Part shown: piece after piece, positions 1 to 5,006 of the stretch
Position numbering within the stretch: the first letter of the stretch is position 1
Layout: each line of letters opens with the position of its first letter
Source: Lachnospiraceae bacterium UBA6452
Lineage (GTDB): Bacteria; Bacillota; Clostridia; Lachnospirales; Lachnospiraceae
Reading direction: 5' to 3'
DNA: 5,006 nt
NCBI GenBank assembly: GCA_002441865.1
Contig: DJNY01000077.1
Location: forward strand, 1 to 5,006
The notes under the pieces: generated by a model
Told to the model about the DNA's origin: nothing
Seen by the model: only the letters and a program-made list of their open reading frames with translations
The model's database searches: none
Translations under genes and position numbers: made by a program

Positions 1-347
1 AACTCTTCCATATCTTCATTATAGGCTTTTACCTTCGCATAATTCGGTCTTGTTACAATACCCGCCTTGCCCGGTACGGAAAGACAGCCTTCCTGTCCGG
101 TCTGCTCACCGGATGTTTCAAGCACCTCCGGGTTGATCAGAAGTAACGGATCATCCCCGCAGTCAATGACAACGATCCGCTTCAAAATACCGACCTGCGG
201 TGCTGCCAGCCCGACACCCTGTGCCTCATACATCGTATCAAACATATCATCGATCAGATCTCTTGTCCGGTCTGTGACTTCCTTTACTTCCTTGCATGTC
301 TTATTCAGGATCGGATCTCCGATCTCTCTGATTTTTCTCAGTGCCAT
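1..347 (-). CDS. def: Peptide deformylase, N-terminal 115 residues (cut by left edge)
   Basis: Peptide deformylase is a metalloenzyme (usually Fe2+) that removes the formyl group from the N-terminal methionine of new proteins in the cytoplasm. The visible part starts MALRKIREIGDPIL. It holds family motif I (GVGLAAPQVG, residues 44-53) and motif II (EGCLSVPG, residues 86-93); Cys88 is the expected metal ligand. The third motif (HEFDH type), which carries the catalytic Glu and two His metal ligands, would lie past the left edge, so its integrity cannot be judged. The family is usually about 150-190 residues, so roughly a quarter or more is missing. The ATG at 347 is chosen because it aligns with the usual family start and has GAGG at 356-359, 8 nt upstream. 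It begins 35 nt after the priA stop, with no hairpin between them, so it is read as part of the murE-priA-def operon; fmt is the expected next gene. No frameshift is seen. Confidence 0.96.
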   Translation of the reverse strand, partial: MALRKIREIGDPILNKTCKEVKEVTDRTRDLIDDMFDTMYEAQGVGLAAPQVGILKRIVVIDCGDDPLLLINPEVLETSGEQTGQEGCLSVPGKAGIVTRPNYAKVKAYNEDMEE

Positions 348-382
348 TTCTTTTTCCTCACAATCTTTCTGTTTATCTGTCG

Positions 383-2623
383 TTAATAACCGTGTACCGG
401 ATCCATATCATAATATACCAGTACAGATTTCATTCTGTCTTCATTTTTCTGGCAAAAAAGTTCTATCCAGCCGCGAAGCCGCAGAAGAAGCGCTTCGTCC
501 GGCGATTTGAAATAAGCGATCTGACGGAACATATCGTTGATCCTGCCGATGGAAGCCGGCGCAGGGCCGATGATCACCAGATCCTTCCGCTCCTTTGTCT
601 GCCTGCGCAGCATGGACAGCATCTGCTCTGCCCAGAACAAAGTTTCTTTCTCGTTTTTCCCTGCAAACAGGACTGCCAGCATATGGGCTGCCGGCGGATA
701 TCCAAGGAGCTTACGATAGGTCATTTCTTCCTGATAAAAACCGTCATAATCCTGTTTTGCCGCATAGACTACACTGTAATGCTCGGGCTGATACGTCTGG
801 ATCACAGCCTCGCCCGCCATACTGCCTCTGCCTGCTCTTCCGACTGCCTGTACCAGAAGCTGGAACGTACGCTCACCGCTTCTGTAATCTGCCGCCAGAA
901 ATGACAGGTCCGCAGCCAGAACGCCCATCAGGGTTACGCCCGGAAAATCATGTCCCTTCACGATCATCTGCGTACCGATCAGGATATCTGCTTCCCGGTT
1001 TGCAAAAGCCGCCAGTATTTTCTCATAATCATCCTTTTTCTTCGTTGTATCCGCATCCATCCGCAGGATACGAGCCTTTGGAAACCGCAGCCGCAGGCTG
1101 TCCTCTGCCTGCTGTGTTCCCGCCTTAAAGCCGAACAGATATCTGCTCTGGCACTTCGGACAGACAGAAGGCTTCGGCTCCTCATAGCCGCAATAATGGC
1201 AGACCATTTTCTGCCTGTGCTCGGAAAGGGAAACATCACAGTGCGGACATTTCATGACATAGCCGCATGCCCTGCAGGATACAAATCCCGAAACACCTCT
1301 CCGGTTCAGAAACAGCATGACCTGCTGTTTTTTCTCCAGTCTGTCGGTGATCGCAGCTTCCAGATGCCTGCTGAAGATCGAGCTGTTACCGCCTGCTAAC
1401 TCCTGCCGCATATCTACGATCTGCACCTTTGGCAGAACCGCTTCTCCGATCCGCTCCGATAGTACATATTTTTTATAAATCCCCTGCTGCGCCCTGTAAT
1501 TGGCTTCCAGAGAAGGGGTTGCGGATCCCATGACCACACAGGCATCCGTCATTTCCGCCAGATGGACTGCTACCTCTCTGGCATGATATTTTGGCATGGA
1601 ATCACTTTTGTAGCTTGTCTCATGCTCCTCGTCTATAATGATCAGCCCCAGCTTTTGAAACGGGGTAAACAGCGCACTTCGCGGCCCGATCATCACTTGT
1701 ACTTCACCACGCTCCGCCCGCTTCATCTGATCGTAACGCTCTCCTGCACTCAGCCGGGAATGCATCACAGAAACCGCATCGCCGAACCTTCTGTAAAACC
1801 GCAGGAGCGTCTGGTACGTCAGGGCGATCTCCGGGATCAGCACAATACACTGCTTTCCTCTTTGCAGCATGGCATCGATCATTTCCATATAGACCTCTGT
1901 CTTGCCGCTTCCCGTAATGCCGTGCAATAGCACCGGTTTCCGGTCTCCTGCATCATACGAACGGATAAAATCATCCGCAATTTCCTGCTGCACCTCTGTC
2001 AGCTTCTTTTTCTCGCCGGGCAGTTCATCAAAATGTACCGGATTGCGGTATGTTTCATAGCTTTCCACCCGCAAAATGCCCTGTGCCGCCATACTCGTTA
2101 CCGTCTGCGGCGAAACGGCCAGCTTACCGGTTACCACTGTATAACTGAGCGCCGCTCCCTCCAGCAGTGCTTCGAGGAGCCGTACTTTTGCCGCCTGATG
2201 CTTTTTCTGTGCCTGACACAGATATTCTCTTGCTTCGTTTTCCGTTACCGCCAGCGTTACCTCCCGGTAAATCACCGCTTTTTTCTCCTGCTTGACGGGA
2301 AGTACCGTTTTCAATGCGGCGATCATCGTACAGCCGTAATAGCTTCTGATCCAGGCAGCTAACTGAATACTGCGCTCTGTTACTTTCACAGAAGCCGGAA
2401 CGATCTCCCTGATTTCCTTCAGCTTATCATCCGGAAGCTCCGCCTGCTCTGAAAATCCGATCACATACCCTTCCTGTATATGATTACCTCTGCCAAACGG
2501 AATATGCACACACATACCGATCTCCAGCTCTGTCTGCAGACGCTGTGGCACGATATACTGAAACGCGCGGTCAATCTTTTCGTGGGAGATCCCCACGATC
2601 ACATCCGCATATTTCTTTTCCAT
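383..2623 (-). CDS. priA: Primosomal protein N' (replication restart helicase PriA)
   Basis: PriA is a 3'-to-5' superfamily 2 helicase that recognises stalled or collapsed replication forks and starts reloading of the replicative helicase. The 746-residue product is complete and near family length (E. coli 732, B. subtilis about 805). Domains in order: the 3' DNA-end-binding domain at about 1-105 (YADVIVGISHEKIDRAFQY, then VHIPFGRG); a winged-helix segment at about 120-200; the helicase core with Walker A GITGSGKTEVY (235-245), DEEH box (331-334), motif III GSATPS (366-371), motif V GTQMIVKGHDF (550-560) and motif VI QAVGRAGRG (592-600). Eight cysteines (450, 453, 459, 462, 475, 478, 488, 491) lie inside the core and form the two expected zinc sites. 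The C-terminal domain contains GYPP (641-644) and GPAPASIGRIN (686-696). All catalytic motifs are intact. The ATG at 2623 starts 2 nt after the murE stop and has a good Shine-Dalgarno sequence, so translation is probably linked to murE. Confidence 0.98.
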   Translation of the reverse strand: MEKKYADVIVGISHEKIDRAFQYIVPQRLQTELEIGMCVHIPFGRGNHIQEGYVIGFSEQAELPDDKLKEIREIVPASVKVTERSIQLAAWIRSYYGCTMIAALKTVLPVKQEKKAVIYREVTLAVTENEAREYLCQAQKKHQAAKVRLLEALLEGAALSYTVVTGKLAVSPQTVTSMAAQGILRVESYETYRNPVHFDELPGEKKKLTEVQQEIADDFIRSYDAGDRKPVLLHGITGSGKTEVYMEMIDAMLQRGKQCIVLIPEIALTYQTLLRFYRRFGDAVSVMHSRLSAGERYDQMKRAERGEVQVMIGPRSALFTPFQKLGLIIIDEEHETSYKSDSMPKYHAREVAVHLAEMTDACVVMGSATPSLEANYRAQQGIYKKYVLSERIGEAVLPKVQIVDMRQELAGGNSSIFSRHLEAAITDRLEKKQQVMLFLNRRGVSGFVSCRACGYVMKCPHCDVSLSEHRQKMVCHYCGYEEPKPSVCPKCQSRYLFGFKAGTQQAEDSLRLRFPKARILRMDADTTKKKDDYEKILAAFANREADILIGTQMIVKGHDFPGVTLMGVLAADLSFLAADYRSGERTFQLLVQAVGRAGRGSMAGEAVIQTYQPEHYSVVYAAKQDYDGFYQEEMTYRKLLGYPPAAHMLAVLFAGKNEKETLFWAEQMLSMLRRQTKERKDLVIIGPAPASIGRINDMFRQIAYFKSPDEALLLRLRGWIELFCQKNEDRMKSVLVYYDMDPVHGY

Positions 2624-2637
2624 TTTTAAATCCTTCC
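2624..2637 (-). promoter_or_regulatory. priA ribosome binding site inside the murE 3' end
   Basis: On the minus strand, GGAAGGA (2631-2637) lies 7 nt before the priA ATG at 2623. These bases also encode the last residues of MurE (Gly-Arg-Ile), and the murE stop TAA (2626-2628) lies between the site and the ATG. A ribosome finishing murE therefore covers the priA start region, which favours coupled translation. The match and spacing are seen directly; the coupling is inferred. Confidence 0.8.
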
Positions 2638-4098
2638 GGCAAGTACATCCGCAATGATATCTCTTTCATCCATCGGATATTTCTTTCCTTTGATCTCCTG
2701 ATAATCCTCATGTCCCTTACCGGCAAGTACAATGACATCTCCCGGCTGTCCATGGCGGATCACATAAGCGATCGCTTCTTTTCTGTCGATGATCTCCACG
2801 TATTTTCCGTCTGTCTTGGAAATCCCCACCTTGATATCATCTATGATCGCCTGCGGCTCTTCGTTACGCGGATTGTCGGAGGTGATCACCGTCAGATCCG
2901 CCAGCTTTCCGCTGACCTCTCCCATCTCATAACGTCTGAGCTTGGAGCGGTTTCCGCCGCAGCCAAACAGACAGACAAGGCGTTTTGGCTTATATTCCCG
3001 CAGTGTTGTAAGCAGACTTTCCAGCGCCATGGCATTATGTGCATAGTCGATCATCAGTGTGAAATCATCCGATACTTTGACAAGCTCGATCCTGCCTTTG
3101 ACATGTGCCTGCAGAAGGGCTTCCTTGACCTCTTCTGCCGTGACACCGAAGTGATTGCAGATCGCGATCGCACAAAGCGCATTGTAAACACTGAATCTGC
3201 CCGGTGCATGCAGCTCGATATCCAGATTTACCTTTCCTCTTGCCTTAAAATCAATGCCCAGGAAACCTGCGCCGCTGATCAGCTTCAGATCCTGCGCCCG
3301 GTAATCTGCATTCTCGGAAAAGCCGAATGTTTCGATCGTGCATGTATGATCCTTGATCACATTCTGATAATGGGCATCGTCACAGTTGACGATACCGACT
3401 CTGCACTGTTTGAACAAAAGTCCTTTACAATGCATGTAATCGTCAAAATCCTTATGTTCCAGTGGTCCGATATGATCCGGCTCGATATTGGTAAAAATAC
3501 CGTAATCGAAGATGAAGCCCTGCGTTCTGTGCAGCATCAGCCCTTGTGAGGAGACCTCCATAACGACAGTGTCACAGCCCGCCTCGACCATTTTGGCAAA
3601 ATATTCCTGTAATACATAGGACTCCGGTGTTGTATTATTTGCCGGGATATGCTCCTGCCCGATGACCGCTTCGATCGTACCGACAAGCCCTACTTTATGT
3701 CCCGCATGTTCCAGGATCGATTTTACCAGATAGGTGGTCGTTGTCTTTCCTTTTGTGCCGGTAATACCGATCACCTTCAGCTTCTCTGCCGGATGTCCAA
3801 AGTAAGCAGCAGATATAAATGCCAGTGCATAACGGCTGTCATTTACCTTGATCACGGTCACATCCGCATCCTCCGGCAGCAGATCCGATACATCCTTTGT
3901 CACGATCAGTGCCTTCGCGCCTTTCTTTACCACATCCGGTATGAAAGTATGCCCATCTACCGTTCCGCCTTCAATACAGATAAATAAAGAACCTTCTGTT
4001 ACCTTACGTGAATCATATACTACCTCTTTAATCTGCACATCTGCTGATCCGCTGACCAGTTCATATTCCAGTTTTTCCAGTAATGCTGCCAGTACCAT
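2626..4098 (-). CDS. murE: UDP-N-acetylmuramoyl-tripeptide synthetase (MurE), probably meso-diaminopimelate-adding
   Basis: MurE is a cytoplasmic ATP-dependent Mur ligase that adds the third amino acid to UDP-MurNAc-L-Ala-D-Glu during peptidoglycan synthesis. Numbering here is from the ATG at 4104 (492 residues); from the preferred start at 4098 the protein is 490. Features: the N-terminal UDP-MurNAc-binding domain with DSRKV (31-35); ATP loop GITGTKGKTTT (113-123); TTPES (158-162) and EVSSQ (183-187) for substrate; Lys227 in HCKGLLF, the expected carbamylated lysine; DYAHN (353-357); GCGGNR (381-386); DNPRNEEP (410-417); GKGHEDY (463-469). DNPR is the signature of meso-diaminopimelate ligases, whereas lysine-adding enzymes lack its Arg; this assignment rests on family knowledge. 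The start at 4098 is preferred because GGGGA lies 6 nt upstream and MVLAALLEKLEYE aligns with the usual MurE start; GGGGA directly abuts the ATG at 4104. It is first in an operon with priA and def, behind its own promoter. No truncation is seen. Confidence 0.96.
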   Translation of the reverse strand: MVLAALLEKLEYELVSGSADVQIKEVVYDSRKVTEGSLFICIEGGTVDGHTFIPDVVKKGAKALIVTKDVSDLLPEDADVTVIKVNDSRYALAFISAAYFGHPAEKLKVIGITGTKGKTTTTYLVKSILEHAGHKVGLVGTIEAVIGQEHIPANNTTPESYVLQEYFAKMVEAGCDTVVMEVSSQGLMLHRTQGFIFDYGIFTNIEPDHIGPLEHKDFDDYMHCKGLLFKQCRVGIVNCDDAHYQNVIKDHTCTIETFGFSENADYRAQDLKLISGAGFLGIDFKARGKVNLDIELHAPGRFSVYNALCAIAICNHFGVTAEEVKEALLQAHVKGRIELVKVSDDFTLMIDYAHNAMALESLLTTLREYKPKRLVCLFGCGGNRSKLRRYEMGEVSGKLADLTVITSDNPRNEEPQAIIDDIKVGISKTDGKYVEIIDRKEAIAYVIRHGQPGDVIVLAGKGHEDYQEIKGKKYPMDERDIIADVLAGRI

Positions 4099-4104
4099 AT
4101 CCAT

Positions 4105-4109
4105 TCCCC
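4105..4109 (-). promoter_or_regulatory. Probable murE ribosome binding site
   Basis: GGGGA on the minus strand lies 6 nt before the ATG at 4098 but 0 nt before the ATG at 4104. A Shine-Dalgarno sequence needs several bases of spacing, so it supports the downstream ATG. The match to the AGGAGG consensus is only partial, so the site is moderate in strength. Confidence 0.55.
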
Positions 4110-4141
4110 GCTTTCTGTTATGATGTCAAAACTTACTGTTT

Positions 4142-4170
4142 ATCATATCACACTTCTGTTCACTTTACAA
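4142..4170 (-). promoter_or_regulatory. Sigma-A type promoter of the murE-priA-def operon
   Basis: On the minus strand, TTGTAA (4165-4170, 4 of 6 matches to TTGACA) and TATGAT (4142-4147, 5 of 6 matches to TATAAT) are separated by exactly 17 bp. TGA lies directly before the -10 (4148-4150), giving the extended -10 form TGnTATGAT. A transcript start near 4135 would give a leader of about 37 nt before the murE start at 4098, which is too short to hold a riboswitch. This is the best promoter-like match in the gap, and it lies on the correct side of the recJ terminator. It is predicted from sequence only. Confidence 0.72.
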
Positions 4171-4183
4171 TTTCCGTCCCTGC

Positions 4184-4264
4184 TTTCCGGCTGTTTCTAA
4201 TTCTTTTCTATTCTTTTTCGTTTCTTTTTATACTTTCTACACACTTTATTCACATTTTATTTTT
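4184..4264. other. Helically phased A/T tracts upstream of the murE promoter (possible bent DNA)
   Basis: The plus strand has T-tracts centred near 4185, 4195, 4205.5, 4216, 4227, 4235, 4246 and 4256.5, with a further T5 at 4260-4264. The mean spacing over the first eight is about 10.2 bp, close to one helical turn. The strongest tracts are T4 (4204-4207), T5 (4214-4218), T5 (4225-4229) and T4 (4255-4258); the others are only three bases long and bend DNA weakly. In phase, such tracts add up to intrinsic curvature. The array begins about 14 bp upstream of the -35. A role in activating the promoter is inferred; the spacing could also arise by chance in such a T-rich stretch. Confidence 0.45.
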
Positions 4265-4276
4265 ATTCTTATAAAC

Positions 4277-4298
4277 AGTGATAGAGAGATTTATCACT
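4277..4298. repeat. Short inverted repeat upstream of the phased tracts
   Basis: The plus strand reads AGTGATA (4277-4283), eight bases, then TATCACT (4292-4298), a perfect 7-bp inverted repeat. As plus-strand RNA it could extend by a G-U and an A-U pair to nine pairs closed by a GAGA loop. It has no T run after it and sits between the recJ terminator and the murE promoter, so an operator-like role is possible but unproven. A run of six G on the minus strand (4299-4304) directly adjoins it. Confidence 0.4.
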
Positions 4299-4316
4299 CC
4301 CCCCTCATAAGAATTC

Positions 4317-4348
4317 AAAACCGGCGCAGAAAATTCTGCGCCGGTTTT
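4317..4348 (-). terminator. Rho-independent terminator of recJ, symmetric and probably bidirectional
   Basis: This is a perfect 15-bp inverted repeat with a 2-base centre. The core CCGGCGCAGA (4321-4330) pairs with TCTGCGCCGG (4335-4344), flanked by AAAA on one side and TTTT on the other. Read on the minus strand it is a GC-rich hairpin followed by UUUU, 28 nt after the recJ stop. The symmetric A and T flanks mean it could also stop plus-strand transcripts. It separates the recJ transcript from the murE promoter. Confidence 0.88.
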
Positions 4349-4376
4349 GTGCTGTAAATCCAGTCGGCTTATATCC

Positions 4377-5006
4377 TTATTTATAATTTGTCACCACGAT
4401 CTGCAGGCTCCGGTTTCCGCGGAATTCATTGATATCCGGGTAATACACGATCTGTATACTCTGTCTGCCCTGCATCTCGTCATAAAACCGTTCTGCTTCC
4501 CCGAAATAAATACCGTTCAGTTTTCTCCCTGTCTCATCCGTCAAAAGAAAGCTTGCCACATTTTTATTTTTCCCTCTCAGCTGCACATGTGAAACCGGTA
4601 CATCCTTGCAGGCAAACACCGGCTTTTTATTTCCGTTGCCAAACGGTTCCAGCAAAGACAGGCTTTCCACAAACTGCATATTCACATAGGAAAGAGGCAT
4701 CGGTACATCGATCAGTATTTTATGCACAAAATCCTCCTCTGTCAGATGGCAGTCTGCATTCAGCCGCTTTCGCAGCTCTTCCAGATTTTTTTCTTCCAAA
4801 GAAAGACCCGCCGCCAGTTTGTGTCCGCCGTATTTTGTCAGAAGATCTTCCACCTTATGCAGCCCCTCATACATATGATATGCCTCAATGGATCTGCCGG
4901 AGCCCTTCAAGCCTTCCTCCGCCTTTGTCAGCACAAAAAACGGATGGGCGTATTTCTCCCGCAGTCTGCCCGCTATGATCCCTGCAATGCTCTCATGGCA
5001 GTCCGG
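4377..5006 (-). CDS. recJ: Single-stranded-DNA-specific exonuclease RecJ, C-terminal 209 residues (cut by right edge)
   Basis: RecJ is a cytoplasmic 5'-to-3' exonuclease on single-stranded DNA, used in recombination and mismatch and base-excision repair. The frame is open from the right edge (first residues PDCHESIAGIIAGRLREKY) to the TAA at 4377-4379. The fragment holds the DHHA1 domain, with GSGRSI (35-40) and YGGHKLAAGLSL (59-70), followed by the C-terminal OB-fold region with LLEPFGNGN (118-126), KNKNV (146-150) and YFGEAERF (167-174). It ends soon after that domain, as in the shorter E. coli-type RecJ (577 residues), not the longer B. subtilis type. The N-terminal DHH catalytic domain with its manganese ligands is off the window. 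The family usually shows HPGV-like residues where this protein has HESI; this looks like a lineage variant. The terminator just downstream makes it the last gene of its operon, transcribed separately from murE. Confidence 0.95.
   Translation of the reverse strand, partial: PDCHESIAGIIAGRLREKYAHPFFVLTKAEEGLKGSGRSIEAYHMYEGLHKVEDLLTKYGGHKLAAGLSLEEKNLEELRKRLNADCHLTEEDFVHKILIDVPMPLSYVNMQFVESLSLLEPFGNGNKKPVFACKDVPVSHVQLRGKNKNVASFLLTDETGRKLNGIYFGEAERFYDEMQGRQSIQIVYYPDINEFRGNRSLQIVVTNYK

Noticed and set aside
979..1239. Minus-strand frame of 86 residues inside priA
   Set aside because: It lies in another frame across the zinc-binding and motif IV-V region of an intact priA, and resembles no protein family.
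341..2362. Several plus-strand open frames of 60-187 residues opposite priA
   Set aside because: They are shadows of priA codon usage. They overlap one another, are rich in Cys, His, Arg and Pro, and show no family motifs.
2545..3549. Plus-strand open frame of 334 residues opposite murE
   Set aside because: It is the antisense shadow of murE and the start of priA. Both minus-strand genes have complete conserved motifs, while this frame shows no recognisable domain and no ribosome binding site or promoter that I can see.
4124..4129. Perfect -35 box TTGACA on the minus strand
   Set aside because: A -10 at 16-18 bp spacing would fall on the murE start codons and none is present there. The 4142-4170 pair fits better.
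4083..4274. Plus-strand hydrophobic open frame of 63 residues
   Set aside because: Its Phe, Leu and Ser richness comes directly from the pyrimidine-rich non-coding stretch. It has no ribosome binding site or homology that I can recognise.
4276..4287. CAGTGATAGAGA resembles a tet operator half-site
   Set aside because: The left half needed for a symmetric tet operator is not present (TATAAA instead of CCCTAT), and there is no TetR or efflux gene in view. It is probably chance overlap with the inverted repeat.
4249..4310. Possible short leader peptide on the minus strand (G-run then GTG, about 15 codons)
   Set aside because: It lies upstream of the predicted promoter, so it would not be in the murE transcript. 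The G run sits too close to the GTG, and the peptide shows no regulatory pattern.

Overview
The window is an ordinary stretch of bacterial housekeeping chromosome, with every supported gene on the minus strand. The proteins (a RecJ with a CHESIAGIIAGR segment, a MurE with GCGGNR and RYEMG, a PriA beginning with YADVIVGISHEKIDRAFQY) and the gene order point to an anaerobic Firmicute of class Clostridia. From memory of similar sequences, family Lachnospiraceae is most likely. No search was run, so the family-level placement is inference.

Layout in transcription order, from the right edge leftward: (1) the 3' end of recJ (5006 to 4377), a single-strand DNA exonuclease of recombination and repair, whose start lies beyond the window. 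(2) A GC-rich palindrome at 4317-4348 that terminates the recJ transcript. (3) A non-coding control region of about 270 bp (4099-4376). Besides the terminator it holds a short inverted repeat, a run of T-tracts (A-tracts on the coding strand) spaced at about one helical turn, and a good sigma-A type promoter with an extended -10, which ends about 45 nt before the murE start. (4) murE (4098 to 2626), the UDP-MurNAc-tripeptide ligase of peptidoglycan synthesis, with the DNPR signature of a meso-diaminopimelate-adding enzyme. (5) priA (2623 to 383), the replication-restart helicase, complete, starting two bases after the murE stop. (6) def (347 to beyond position 1), peptide deformylase, cut by the left edge.

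murE, priA and def look like one operon. The gaps are 2 and 35 nt, each internal gene has a Shine-Dalgarno sequence, and no terminator or promoter is evident between them. In many Firmicutes priA and def are followed by fmt (methionyl-tRNA formyltransferase), so fmt is the expected next gene to the left, outside this window. The operon would join envelope synthesis, restart of stalled replication forks and N-terminal processing of new proteins, a typical growth-linked grouping.

I found no mobile element, CRISPR array, RNA gene, toxin or defence gene, and no sign of an undescribed system. The least explained part is the murE upstream region, with its phased tracts and inverted repeat.
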